NCBI GenBank assembly: GCA_002221725.1
Contig: NJFT01000003.1
Coordinates: 62,001-126,000, forward strand
Direction: 5' to 3'
DNA: 64,000 nucleotides
Source: Scedosporium boydii
Lineage: Eukaryota > Ascomycota > Sordariomycetes > Microascales > Microascaceae
The position numbers and the translations under genes are program-made. The notes under the pieces were generated by a model, which worked only from the letters and a program-made list of their open reading frames with translations, ran no database searches and had not been told where the DNA came from. Every line of letters begins with the position of its first letter. Positions within the stretch are counted from its first letter, which is position 1. Positions 48,133 to 60,627 of the stretch are shown here, one piece after another.

Positions 48133-51100
48133 CCGACGGACGTAGACGAAGGATGGGTTCGAAAGAGCCTAGGGAAACAAGGCTACGTGTTGTGTGTCGC
48201 ACAGCCTATAGTTCGTGGCAAGGGAAAATGGGAGGGAAGGTAATAGGTCGGCGTCTGCGTCGGAGTCGATCAGAGGAGGAAAGAGGTTGCTTGACAAACC
48301 TCGCAGGCCGGGAGACGAAGGAAAAAGAAGAGCCGGGGATGGGTGGGGGTGGGACGTTGGCGCAAAGGAAAACGGAGACGACCGGGGGGTAGATGGTTAA
48401 GGGAAGAAAAAAAAAGTCGGGAGGCATGTATGGGAGATTTGCTGGGAAGGGAACTTTGCGCCAGGAGGGGACCGCCCAAGGAAGATGAGAAGGGGGAAAG
48501 AAGGCTTGCGGCGTGTTCGTCGTACTAACATGGGGAATGCCAGGAGAGTGGTCCTTTTCATTATGAATCGGTCAATTGACATTTTCTAGCAGGTCGGCAG
48601 GTATTATACGGTAGTTGAAACGACGACCCGACCTTTTCGAAGTACAAACCGGCGATGCAGACACCCAGAAATGCAAAATTGGGCGCTCTGGGATACGCAG
48701 TCTGGGGGATAGAATGGCAAGGGGGTAAACGGCAAACCAGAAAACTCTACGAAACCGTGGGGAAACGGACGGCAATCGGTATCATCCAAACGTATCGACA
48801 TTATTACAACTTCACGCCATATATTGGCAGTAAGTACTGGGGTAATTTAAACAGAAGACGCTAATCATTGTCCACTTCGACACTTCCAGTTGTTGGGGGT
48901 CTAAACTCGATGGAATACGACATTGATCAAACGATTCGAGTCGAACAAGTCGAAGGTGGCTGTGGGGAAAGACGTTATTCGACGGAGCGATTTCGCTCTT
49001 TTCTTGGATGGGAGCACTCGCCAAACACACTTTTTGCTCTCCCTGCGCTGCTTCTCCCCTCATTGACAGCTTTCACAGGTTCGGATTGATCAGTTTTTGT
49101 CCTCAGTCGTACTGAGGCTATGTCAACTCAAACATTCTCGCGAGACGGTACAATTCTACGACTTTCGTAGAGACCAGCGTATTACCGGACCGACGGCATC
49201 GGAGCAAGGTTGCACGGCTCATCGCCCAATAGGCTGAGCTATCATACTCCATGTGGCTCCGGAGCTCCTGCATTTGTCACCGTCCCTGGCGTTGAAACAA
49301 CATTAAAATGACCGTTTCCCGCTGGAGAGTGCAAGCCACCATAAGACAATCCTGGACCCTTTGAATAGCGCGATTTTTAATTTCGCACATCGCTCTGGTG
49401 ACCCTGGGAGCTTTTTTTTTCTTTTTTCTCTATTTCATTCCTGGTCATCTCTGACAGTGGCGCCTTTTCTTCTCACGCCGGGCGGCCTCTAAGATCTGAC
49501 ATGAGCCCCATTGGACTCGTCTGCATTTTCCCCCTTGCGATCAGTGTTTCAATGAGCAATGCCTCTTTGTCCCCGTCGACCGAAGTGGTGCGGCGGGACT
49601 CGACAGGTTTAATATCGACAAGTCACGGCACAGGTGCATGGTGCACCTCTTGGTCCTTGTCCGCCCATACGCTCAGTGCTTTCGCTTGTTTTGTTTCTTC
49701 CGATTGCAGTATTTTACCCAGTTTTCCTTCTTTTATGTTTTACAGGGCGCACCCGAGGAGATGTGTCTGTCAAGGTCGAGCAGGACAAAAAGACTCATTC
49801 AAGACGAGAATGAGGCGTAGTACTGGATCAATGTCGTAATTTGACAGCCCTTGGCAACACTAATTTTGCTTTTCTGTCCCCTATCATCGGAGTTCGGCAA
49901 CCTGGCAGCGAGGACGATTATGCTATTTCGATAGTACTGAGGTGCTCTGCATAAATTTGGTTTCATCAAACATTTGAGTTCACTGAGACAATGGGGACTG
50001 TTGGAATGTTCTTCTACATTATTCCCCGAGACTATAGAACTTGGCTTCTGGAGAGAAAAGGGAGAGAAAAAGCTTGTCTCGCACAATGAGCTCTTGCCAT
50101 CGAAACCCTTGAACGAATCGAGACCAAGGAGGTCTCGAGCCATCCCTAACGGTTCCTGGCAGGGCTTAGCGGCTCACCTCAGGTCCAGACAGAGTTGACA
50201 ACCCCTGTCTTGAGGTGGGAACCCTCTCGAACATCAATGGATCGACCAAGGATGATTGGTCTTCTGCAGGTCCTGAGCCATTCAGGGTACACTACAGCTT
50301 TGGCCCCTGCGTACTAGTACTACTTCGTACTTGTCATCATCCTTCGCGACGATAGTTGGATTCACTGGCGATCCAAGTGCGAAAACAAAACAAAAAATCG
50401 TTAATAGCCCTTGGACCATGACTCTTTCTCTTCTGTTAGGGCTGACCGACACTGGAACAAGTTTGTGGGAGCTAACTTCACTATTCCTCCGCCAGCGAGA
50501 GGACGAACCACGAAGTACTCAGCCACGATAGAGTCTAGAAATTCGTGGTAGGTCCTCATCTCAAAGCTTGCTTTTCCGCCGCGTGTCTTTCCGCTTCTAG
50601 CTTGAAGTTACGAGTCGGCGTGACGACGACTGAGGCGCGGCTTGCCGAATAACCTTTGAGCTGCCCTCGAAACTTATCTGCGCCCTGCTTTAGTGGAGAT
50701 AGTGGACAAAGACTCCATTCAGGCCCGATGATAGCATTGAGTCCACCGTCAATAATCCCAAACTCGTCTCTGACGACGGTTCGGTTCGCTTACACGCTAA
50801 GAGAAGGGGATCAAGTCCCTTCAGCAAGTGCTGAACCGCGAAAATGGCAAGTAACCTCCACAAATCCTTGAAGACGGTGACATACCTGTAGAGTACAAGT
50901 AGTACTGCGATAGACCATGCAACATCTAAACTACACTACCATGAAGCAGATCTCATCGGTTAAATCCATGTCTCTTTCGTCCCTCGGGCGAACCGTAATC
51001 AAGAAGCAGACCACACGCTTTCCAGATCGACACTTATCTCCAGGGTCCCCCTCTTCCAACCCCGATCACAAGGACCACCAGCCCAGTCCTCTCTTTTTCC

Positions 51101-52665
51101 CTGTTTTTTCCCCTCATATTCCAGCGAACAGGAGAAATAGAACATTCACGTTTCACACTTTCATCTAATGAAAAAAGGGACCCTGTTCCGTTTCGCTAAA
51201 AACCCCTACCGTCCCATCAATTCAGACCGCTTGGCTTCCCCCCCCCAAAATGCACCAACCACTCACAGCTCTCCCTTCCCTAGCACGTTTTCCAAAACAT
51301 GCAGTTGAAAGGGTCGATGCCGAACAGATCCGGGACGGGAAGGGGAGGGGTGCCCGTGTTTCAATTCGCCCGATTCGAGCCATTTGAACGGTCGCATCTG
51401 GACCACGCCTGATGGTCTCGGATCCGGACTGGCTGGAATTTTGGTTTTCTTTCTTGCTTTGGATTTCTGTCGATGAATTTTTTGGCTTGTGAAGAATGCT
51501 TTTGGGCTGCGGCATGAAATGCAAGAGTTCACAGGACATGTTCACATGGACAATTTATTTTTCCATCTGGAGCAGATAACAAATCAATTATTTCGTTTGC
51601 AGCCAGTTTGGCGCTGTAAATGGAGAGTGTCGAGGCTTGGCGACGATCTCGACGTTCGATGCCCAGATAGCGAATGAGTCCAATGATGCACCATTGATGT
51701 AAATCGTCCACACGGACACAGCCTCATCTCACCTCTTATCACAGAGGGTCCTTTGGGACTCGCTTAGCTCTTAACTGCTCTTTTTTCGTCGAGAGGATGC
51801 ATTGAACCTTTGGGTGTTTCTCCTGCCAGCTTCCCGTTGCACGAAATTTCCATCGTAACTTTCGGGCGTCTTTAAACGTAAGCCTCTTGACGCGGCGGCT
51901 TCATAAGAAGGTTCTACAAGCAGTTCAACTCCGAGGCCACTTTACGTCAACCCATTTTGAGGCCTTCAAGTGAGTTGTCAAGTGAGACGGGGGCACACGT
52001 CTCAAAGCCCCCTGTGGACTATCGGCTGAAATCAAGATTTTGAAAAATTCCTCACATATACAAGATGGCACGACTGGAGAATGCAGCAGAGCGGATGGGG
52101 TCCATAATGCTCTCATATCGAATCTTCATTCGCGGCGCTGTCATATGCTAATCGAACGCACACCTCCCTAGACATCTGCGACGAGATCCCTGCGTCGTTT
52201 CTAGCTATGCACCAGGTAATCACATACGATTCACCTTCGTCTTCAGCCATCTCATAGGCCCGAGGTGTCGGCCACCGACCCTTCACTTCCATGATTTATT
52301 CTTCGACGTCACCCCCCTCCGACGCCCTCTGCATTAGCGCCAAGCGGGGTCCTGCAAATGCCGCAGCCAGCTCGAGGTCATTCCAAGTGTCGGAGACAAC
52401 TCGCAGAATCGGTACAACCTATCGCTGGTCTCTAACTCGCCGAGTGCCGTAATGCTGAATGCAGAGCTAGACATCGATCCGGGAATCGGACCCAGCGGTC
52501 CTGTGAAGCTATCCTCTGCATTTTGCCAAAAAAAGGTAGTTGCTTATCCGTATTGTTAGGCTGGTCCTAGCCGAGCCTAACAATGGCTTCCTCACTTTGT
52601 TTGCATAGGCCTCTGAGGACAATCCTTCCATGTTGAGGAGAAGTAGATTATATCGGACGGGCATC
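48133..52665. other. 4.5 kb gene-poor stretch
   Basis: The first part is the glycosyltransferase promoter. The remainder holds only short unconserved frames (all below about 115 codons) and one TACTTCGTA at 50321-50329. I see no RNA gene, transposon motif or repeat pair. Confidence 0.55.
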
Positions 52666-53507
52666 TCAGACGACCTTTTCGAAGCGCTTCTGGATTGGCT
52701 TGGCGGCCTATATCGGAAGAGGTTAATATATTTCCAAGCGTATCGCGGCAAGAGTCAGTCACTCCAAGGTGGTTGGGTATACATACATCAATAAACCTCT
52801 CAAGGTCCTTGTCGAGGTTCGCCAAATCGTCCTTCCGCTTCTTATTTTCGGCGATGAGCTTGGCCTTGCGCTTCAAGAGTTCCTGCCTCTGCTGCTCAAG
52901 AGCCTCGCGCTCCGCTCGTTCATGGTCGATCCGCGCCACCATTAGGTCGTTTTCGTCGGCGTCTGCGTGCTCGGGATGTTGAGCAAGGAACTCTTCGACT
53001 GGGATGAGAGGTAATTGTGTGTATTTGTGTCTGTACCATGAATGTTAGAGAGAATGAGCTATTTCTAGATCGCAAATATATGCGACGGTATGAAAAAGAT
53101 CCGGGGCCTTGGTCGCCATGCCCCTAGGAAGGTAGGCACTATACATACTCGTACGACTCGCAGGCAGAAATTTCACCGCGTAGATGCCGCTGCTCATAGT
53201 AAATATTCTGAAGCTGTAGATGCAGCCGATCAACCTCCTGTCTCGCCTCGGCCGTTGTAGTCTTAGTTTCGCGGGCACTCAGATTGGCGGCGCGATGGAG
53301 GCCGCGGAGGTGGGCGATGTTGGTGAACATGAGCTTCTGCTGCTTGAGGAGGTTGGCTTGGGCCTCGGGCGTCAAGCTGCTGCCGTCGTCGGCTTGGATG
53401 GCGTCGGCGAGGAGGGTGAGGAGCTCGGCTGCTTGGTCGCGTGCGTGGCCTGCGATTTGGAGAACCGCGCCGAGGCTGGGCTCGGTGACGATTTGGTCGA
53501 TAGCCAT
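52666..53507 (-). CDS. THOC5: THO complex subunit 5 (THOC5/FMIP family, short fungal form)
   Basis: Subunit of the THO/TREX assembly that couples transcription to mRNA export in the nucleus. Three exons, 53507-53149, 53030-52787 and 52707-52666, with GTATGT donors, are in phase and give 214 residues. After a helical N-terminus (IVTEPSLGAVLQIAGHARDQ) the protein shows the family core: LHLQLQNIYYEQRHLRGEIS, then ACESYEHKYTQLPLIPVEEF across intron 1, then LMVARIDHERAEREALEQQR, a long coiled coil through KKRKDDLANLDKDLERFID, and the short last exon AAKPIQKRFEKVV. The length matches fungal versions, far below the ~680 residues of animal THOC5. The start ATG was taken because upstream in-frame sequence is unconserved. 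Confidence 0.92.
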
Positions 53508-55420
53508 GTTGGGGAGGTGGGTTGAAATTGAAGGTGGCGCTGATGGAGAAGAAAGGTAAGTATTAAAATTATCGATGGAGGCGGGTGTTCTTTGTCCTAC
53601 TCCTTGACGCGTCTGGTTTTCTTTTGCGCCGTTTGATGCCTCTCGAAGTCGATGATCCTGCCGCACATTACCGCCCAGGTTGGGAAGATCGCCTTGAGCT
53701 CGGAGCAAGTTCGGATAAATAGCGGTGTTTGACTTGGTCTGGTTACCTTTGTACGGAGTACTTTGTATTACTCATGCAATTACTCAGGAATTCAACGGGT
53801 TGCCTTTCTCGCTCAAGTACAAAATAGGAGCTGGACCATTCAATTGGACAAGCCAGGCTGCCAAGCCGCCCCCACCTCCCCGGCTGGAAGCTACTTCGTA
53901 CATGAACCCGTCGATCCCCTGTAAGCCGCTGTCAAAGTGTACTAGTACCGTCCAGGTTTGGATGTCTTTCACTATGAGGCAGGTACCTGGGACGAAGCGA
54001 AAACCTCGGGGACCCTGAGGGAGGTACAAGGATCACGCATCACGACAAGGCTCACGCAAATTTAAATGTTGAGATGTTGCCAGGAAGGTCCAAAGCCAAA
54101 GAGGAAGAAGCGCCCAGTGATGCATCCAACCAGATGGGTGTTGAACTCTAATAAACCTCGGGATGAGGTGACTGGAGGAGAATGAAACACCACTGAGGCG
54201 AACAATTGCTCGATTCTGGAAAGGGCTTTTTCTTGGTGGTGTTGTGGACTCTAATTGTCGTTTGCCCAGACCTCAATCTTGCCCAGAATCGTAATTATCA
54301 AGGTACTTCAGCAGAAAGGGGAAAGGCCTGGCGAGCGGAAATCACAAGCTAATCTCCGCTCGAGCTCGGTATCCAAAGGATCAACAACATTGAACATCTA
54401 GGGAATTGGGTGGGAATTCTTGGATTGGATTACTGTGCTTTCAATATCTCATCTCCTTCACACTTTTCACGTATCAGTCAGATTATCATATTTTTTCCAA
54501 CTATTAGTGGTTAGCCGTGGCGAAGACAATTGCCCCCACTTCCGGAGTCTCTGTTCCCTTCAACATCGACGTGATCCAAGCCAGCCAAGACCCGCACGCA
54601 GGCCGGGCTTCTCCCAACGTCTACTAGAACATCAAAGGTTCCGATTCGGACTGCGGCATTATCCCCTCCCGCATCTCCACCTTTTCTTCGTTAAACCGAC
54701 ACGGGCGCTCCTAAGTTTATTTGCCTCCTCTTGCTTTTCTGCTTCTGCTCCTTCTTTTTCTCTTGTTCGTCACTGTTGCGATTTCGGATAGAAGATCGTC
54801 GCCTCCAGGTTGCCCTTCTTGTTTGCATCTCGTCTTTTTGACAAGACACCGTCCCTTCAACAGTTTCCACTAGCTCGTTTCCCCTGTCTTAGTTAAGACT
54901 AGAAGCTTATTAAAGCCTCAAACAAATCCAGCTCGCCACGTTTTTTCTCTCCAGCCGCGGATTGGATTTCCCACTTTCTTTTCCTCCGAAACCTGTGTGA
55001 ACCCCCCCCAAGAAGTCGATCTACGTCTCGCGCTTGTCCTTACCGTGTCCCCAATCTATTCCAATCTTCGGCATCGCGGCCCTAGATCCTGACGGCCCGA
55101 CAACATCAAAGGGTTCTCCCACGGTCCAGTATTTCCTATCGCAACCGTCGACCCATCACGCTTCACCCCTTCGTTCGCAAATGCGCCCTCGCTAGACACC
55201 AATCGATCAGCGATATTCGAACCTCCCTCGATATTCGTAGCATTTTCATCCTCTCTCCCTAGCAGTTTTATATGACACTCCTTCTCAGTCAATCTTGATC
55301 GAATCGCATGGCCAATCCGGAGGTTATCAGTTCCTAGCCCAAGTTTGATCCTACCCAACGCCCACCTCTGGGCATTTCCTTTCCAACCCATTGCTCCTAC
55401 TCTCTTAAAATTTTGTAATC
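53508..55420. promoter_or_regulatory. Divergent region between THOC5 and the IZH3-type gene
   Basis: 1.9 kb shared by two divergent genes. It holds TACGGAGTA at 53752-53760 and TACTTCGTA at 53892-53900, and a CT-rich stretch from about 54700 to 55400 that probably forms a long 5' leader of the plus-strand gene. No gene is seen within it. Confidence 0.5.
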
Positions 55421-57029
55421 ATGGATCTCCCAACCGAGTTTTCCACCCTGCCTTCGGGCTGCGTCTCGCCTCCTTCCGAGGACGCGGTTGCCACTACCGT
55501 TACTAGTACGGACCTCGACACAGCTCTGAGCGCACCCAGACGCCGCAGACGGCATTCGTTCTTTATCCCTCGCAGGAAATCCATTGTACACCAAATCATG
55601 GATACCGAGGAGGGCTTATTACTGAGGGTTAGTATTTTGACGTCGTGGAAGCCTCTTTCTCGTTGCCATTATCTAATTTGTCTTTCCTCCCATACAGGTT
55701 TCCATCTTCCTCACCGAGCTCGAACGACGACTCGAACAGATTGAGAGCCAAGCAGATCTCAAGGTGGACTTGAGCATTTCCAAGGCTTTCTCGACGTTAC
55801 AAGAGATCCGAGCAAAATGTTCCTTCGCCTCGGGAGAAGTCATTGGTGCCGGTCGGAGGAGGTTGCACATCATGATCGAGACGCTAGAAAGCCGATACTA
55901 TGAAGGTCTAGCCGCCGCTGAGAGCCTCAACGAGAAGGCCTGCATCGGTATCGAGCTCCTCGACAACATGCTGACGGAATTCGAGAACCGCGCCTACAAG
56001 CTGAGGGAACAGGGCCTCGCCAACGCCGCCGACACGGCTTCGGCTCTGCTTGACGAGGGATGCCAAGTGATGAACGAGGGTCTCGAGAGGGCGAAGGAGG
56101 TCATGGAAGAAGGCATGGAGCGTGCCATCCGCGCCGCCGAATCGCTGGAAGAGCACATCCAGATCGCCATCATCAGGGCGAGAGAGACGCGCCTGATCCA
56201 TTACGACGACCTCCCTGTGCCCTGGAGGATCAATCCCCACATCCGGCAGGGCTATCGATTCATCGAGTCCAAGACGGACTGCGTCTACTCGGCTTTCAGC
56301 ATCTCCAACGAGCTTGTCAACATCTGGTCCCACGCCCTCGGCTTCATCGTTGTCCTCTCCGTCGCCCTGTACTTCTACCCCACGAGTCCCAACTTTTCCA
56401 CCAGCAGCAAGACTGACATCCTGATCGCCGCCGTCTTCTTTTTCACGGCTTGCCTCACGCTCGCTTGCTCCACGGTCTGGCACACCATGAACGCCGTCGC
56501 CGACATTAACGCTATTTCCCTTTTTGCCTGCGTCGACTACACGGGTATCAGCGTCCTTATCGCCGCCTCCATCATGACGACCGAATGGACAGCCTTCTAC
56601 TGCGATCCCTTCAGCCGCTGGGTCTACCTCAGCGTCACAGCCTTCCTCGGCATCGGCGGTGTCATCCTGCCATGGAACCCTCGCTTTAACGAGGCAAACA
56701 TGGCATGGCTCCGCGTCGCATTTTACGTTGGGCTTGGCGCCACGGGCTTCATCCCCATCCTCCAGCTCTACTTTAGCCATGGCCCTGATTTTGTCTACGA
56801 GTTCTACTCGCCCATCGCCAAGTCCATCTCCGTCTACCTCGCTGGCGCCGTTGTGTACGCCAGCAAGGTCCCCGAGCGCTGGTGTCCCGGCATGTTTGAT
56901 TACGTTGGGGGCAGCCATAATCTTTGGCATCTAGCGGTCCTTGGGGGCATTTTGTTCCATTATACTGCCATGCAGGAGTTCTTTAGCAATGCTTTCCAGA
57001 GGGCGCAGGGAGGCTGTCCGGTTTACTAA
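55421..57029 (+). CDS. IZH3: PAQR/HlyIII membrane receptor, IZH3 type
   Basis: Seven-span membrane protein of the progestin/adiponectin receptor family; yeast IZH proteins affect zinc and sterol homeostasis. Two exons, 55421-55627 and 55698-57029, with a 70-bp intron (GTTAGT...TACAG), give 512 residues. Unlike short PAQRs it has a long N-terminal region (about 1-240) with a basic start (SAPRRRRRHSFFIPRRKS) and extended helices (EGLERAKEVMEEGMERAIRA), as in yeast Izh3. The membrane domain begins after LPVPWRINPHIRQGYRF and VYSAFSISNELVNIWSHALG. Putative metal ligands are the His in CSTVWHTMNAVAD, the Asp in FACVDYTGI, and the two His in GSHNLWHLAVLGG. All expected spans are present. The 340-codon frame on the opposite strand is a shadow. 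Confidence 0.95.
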
Positions 57030-57311
57030 GGCGCTGCTGTCGCCCTTTTCTTTCCTTTTATTTTCCTTTTTTGCTCAAGCATGATGGAATCTAAATGAGT
57101 GACGCCGCCCTTTTCTTCCTCTTGCACCTTGGTGCTGGAAACATGACCTTGTTGATACAAATACCGCCCCAACGCCGCTAAAACGAAGAGTCTATATCCC
57201 TAACGAGCGAAAATCAAAGAGAGAGGAAACCGAACGAATGACAAACAGCTATCCAAAAAAAAAAGAGAAACCGTCTTCCAAACCCAGTTCCGACAAATCA
57301 ACCCGATCGAC
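57030..57311. other. Convergent 3' region
   Basis: 3' flanks of the IZH3-type gene and the GPI-anchored protein gene, 282 bp, with no gene. Confidence 0.7.
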
Positions 57312-58092
57312 TCATACCAGAAAGACCGCCATAACCACAGCCACCGCAAGACTAAGCGCAACACCCCCAGTCTCGGCCCCCGCAAAAGACACGACGGGCG
57401 GAACTATCGTGGAGTTGCCCCCGCGGCCAACGCTTCCCGTGCCTGTGGGCCTCGCAATCCCCGTCGCGCCGGTGCCACTGGGTCTGACGGTGGTTGTGCT
57501 GTTCTTGTTCTTGTGGTGGCGACCGAAGGTGGAGGCGGAGAAGCCGCCGTTAGTATCGGTGTCGGAGGCAGAGGCGGAAGCGGAGGCGGGGATGTCGAAG
57601 CCTGCTGCTGTGGCGCAATCTTGGAGGGATTCGGACTTTTGTTGATTGTTAGCGGGAAACGGTCCCCTCAACAACTCAGCCAAAATGAAAAGCCGAATAA
57701 CGTACCTCGAGACAGCAGTAGCCCGCTACGGGGGCACACCAAGATCCGTTGCTGCAGAAACTATAGTCCGTCTCAGCGCAGCATTTCTTTTTTCCCGATT
57801 TATCTTGGTCAGCTTGGGGTCTTCTTTTCTCGCCCACACTTTCCCTCCGACGTTCTTTCTTTTTCTCCTTGTCTATTTCGCTTCTAAAACTCACCTGTCC
57901 TTGGGCGGGATTGTAGCAATAGCCGCTTTCAGCGGGACCGCATTGCTGGAATCCGGAGCCATGGCTTTCCTCGCATGATTGGAGGGTGCGTTTGTGGATG
58001 GTTGTGCTGAAGTGGTTGGGAGAGAGGAGGCCGTCGGCGTTTGCGAAGTTGAGGTTGAAGAGGAGGAGAAGGAGAACGCCGAGGGTGTTCAT
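57312..58092 (-). CDS. Secreted Cys-rich GPI-anchored protein
   Basis: A small predicted cell-surface protein of unknown role, 200 residues from three exons: 58092-57895, 57786-57706 and 57635-57312. A signal peptide is clear (MNTLGVLLLLLFNLNFANA, cleavage likely before DG). The mature N-terminal part has about ten Cys (LQSCEESHGSGFQQC, SGYCYN, KCCAETDYSFC, GSWCAPVAGYCC, LQDCA). A Ser/Thr/Gly-rich stalk follows, and the end is a hydrophobic tail GGVALSLAVAVVMAVFLV preceded by small residues, the pattern for GPI attachment. The first intron's acceptor is an unusual AAAAAAG; it is required by phase and has a CTGAC branch-like site about 20 nt upstream. It may be a wall protein or a host-interaction protein, which the sequence cannot decide. 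Confidence 0.85.
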
Positions 58093-60023
58093 TTTCTTGG
58101 TGTGTGTGAGTGTTGGGTGCTTGTTGAAGACCGATAGAAGCTGAGGTTTGTGGAGGAGATCCCTTGTTCGGATCAGGGTATGAGCATTGATGACGTCCCG
58201 AGTATTTTCTTTTCGTTTTCTTTCTTACGGGGAATGAGCATGCATATAAGGATAGAGGAGGGAGGGTTTATACATTCACTAATGGAGAAACGAAGGGGAG
58301 AAGCATTCTCAAAGGGAGTATTATACATCGACCGACATGGGGAGACGAACGGGGCAAGCATCGGTTTTTATTTCCATTGATGGCAGGTCGCGGAAACACA
58401 TACAATACAAAGACATCCCAGCGGACGGGCACCGTCAAGGAAAGAAGAAACACATCCCCGCCCCCATAACATTCGGCGCCATGAGCAACACAGAAGCATT
58501 AGATTAGTACGTACTTGCATGCGCGGAGAGAAAAAAAAGGGTAGCATATAGATACTATTAATCAGTATTTTCCTCTTAAGTACCTACGTATATCCTTGTC
58601 CCCCGTTTCACAACATGTTGAGAAAATAATAAAAAAAAGTCTGTCCTCGGGCGGTTTCGTGATGCAAGCTATTCCTCAGCCCATCGCCCCACGGTTTTCC
58701 TCAGGCGAAGGTTTACTCAGCGCCCCCCTGACGCGTCGTTAATGCTATTTGTGGAGATGTGGGGATTAATGGGCGAAAGTATCAGCCTCAGTAAGCGCCG
58801 TGGGTGGTGGCCCTGTGGTGGTATTAAGGGGGTTTGTACGAAGTAGATCTATACATATTTTTGGGGGATGTGGAGAATTGGTTTGAAGTTTGCATGAAAG
58901 TGAACTGGGTCGCTTAGTGGGGGACCAGGGGTAGTTGGCCAGGAGTACGGAGTAGGAGGTCGAATGGGGATGACAGGGCATCAAATGGATGGAGATGATG
59001 GGCAGAGAGCCGTGAGTGGAGGGGAAGCTTGAGCCGGATGGGGATGGGATGGGGCGATGGATAGGTGAGACATTGGGAAGGTCGAGAGAAACTTGGAGGG
59101 CCTTGTTTGAGGTTGATGATGCTGTGGGAGATGTGGATTGATGTATGATCTATAATTGGTATTTCCTGGAAACCAAGAGAAGGGACTCGTGGTGGACCGG
59201 GAAAGGGAATCGAGTCGAGAATGTGCAAGAAATGGACAACTGGGTCGAAAAGAACATTTGCTTCATTCAAGCTGGACGTTTCCAAGTGAGGCTTGTACAA
59301 TTGATTCTTGGTTCTTGGGCGACAGTCAGACCCATTGATGCGGCGCGATGAGTGAATGGACCCTAATACTACCTGTGAGTCTGTGACGGTGCCCAGTCGA
59401 TATTCCGCATAATGAAGAAGTAATGTACCTTCCTACTTCGAACACTGATTTGTCGCTCCAGTCTTGATGTGGATGAGAAAAGAGTAAGTAGTCACGTGAC
59501 TGTCTGGTATCGACTTCGAACTGGCTTCTTACTCGGGATCATCCAAGACAGCATGGAGACCCTGAGATCACGGCTTCCACGGTGATTGCCACGATCTCTA
59601 ATTGTTCACACTTATTTTGACCTGCTGCCTACCGTGATCCTCTTTCTTCCATTCGAGACCCCAATTCCGTGCCGTCTTGTGTCCAGGTACAGCTTAGGGA
59701 GCCAAGATGCTCAGCCCGCCACCAACAAAGAGTGAAATGCTGCTCTTGGCGACGGGCTATTACAGCTCACGCAGGGTATTGGACGCATGACGCAAGCATG
59801 GATCACTATTTAGAACCCTTTTGGTGTGCGAGATGCATGCTGAGAAATGGGTTGTTGGCGCCACCAAGCGGACCGCACCTCTTGCCCTGACCCAGGTACG
59901 AAGGCGAGTGCTGCAACTGCTTCGATTGAATAACCTCCGCCCACCTTTCAGGTAGCGACGTATCTCGTTGATGTGGTGGGTGGTTCCGAGGAAACAACTG
60001 TACCGCAGCGCAAGAGATGTGAC

Positions 60024-60219
60024 GAGACCAGGCTGCAGCCTGGTCTAGCTTCGTGCATCAACCGTCTCGTATCACACTGCTCCATCCGCAGATGCCGTAG
60101 GCTAATAAATGGATCATAGTCGATCATGCCATGTAGCTTGCCGATGGAAGACCAGCTTGCAGCCTGGTCCCTCTTTGTGCACCAACACGTCGCCTATCGA
60201 GCTGCACCATCCTCTGCCG
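60024..60219. repeat. Tandem diverged repeat, two units with 124-bp period
   Basis: Unit 1 (60024-60098) and unit 2 (60148-60219) share AGACCAG, GCAGCCTGGTC, GTGCA-CAAC, CTGC-CCATC and GCCGT in order. I judge about 70% identity by eye. Both keep the palindromic head, though it is imperfect in unit 2 (60149-60170). Confidence 0.7.
60025..60046. repeat. 22-bp perfect palindrome (copy 1)
   Basis: Each half reads AGACCAGGCTG, meeting at a central CTGCAG (PstI-type) hexamer. It is the left end of a roughly 75-bp unit that is repeated, diverged, 124 bp downstream. Confidence 0.85.
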
Positions 60220-60627
60220 TGGTCGACCAACAAACGAATTGCCAGCAAGAATGATTCGCTGTCGGTCTGTGGGAGAGCACGGGAGCGTTTCGATATCTCC
60301 GCTACGGCGTCAATTCAACCCCTCCTCTCGAAAGGACAAGATCTAACTGGTCCTCTCAGTCGGGGATGGGGGTCCTTCATGCTACATAGTGGCGCATTCA
60401 CTGAGCTATTTCTAGCGGCCAGAAGAGGAGCGGGGATCCTTCTGAAATCCGCAACAGAATTACTTCCAATGAAGTCGAAAGTCTATTGATATTCTCTAAA
60501 TAGCCCTCCGAGCACACCGTCCACGATCATCATTCAACAGCCCCTCAAGAGGACGCGTTTAAATTTGTTCCCTGAGTCTCTTTTAATACCAAAGCAAGTC
60601 GACATCATTTCATAGGCTATATATAGG

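Larger units (their letters stand above)
58093..60627. promoter_or_regulatory. 2.5 kb divergent intergenic region upstream of the kinase-CCCH gene
   Basis: No gene supported. It contains TACGAAGTA at 58837-58845, TACGGAGTA at 58946-58954 and a duplicated palindrome unit at 60024-60219. The part next to the kinase gene has an AT-rich ATATATAGG about 10 bp before its start codon. Confidence 0.5.

Noticed and set aside
55908..56930. 340-codon open frame opposite the IZH3-type gene
   Set aside because: It mirrors the coding exon codon by codon and is rich in Asp/Gly/Val, the usual reverse-strand product of GC-biased codons. No domain.
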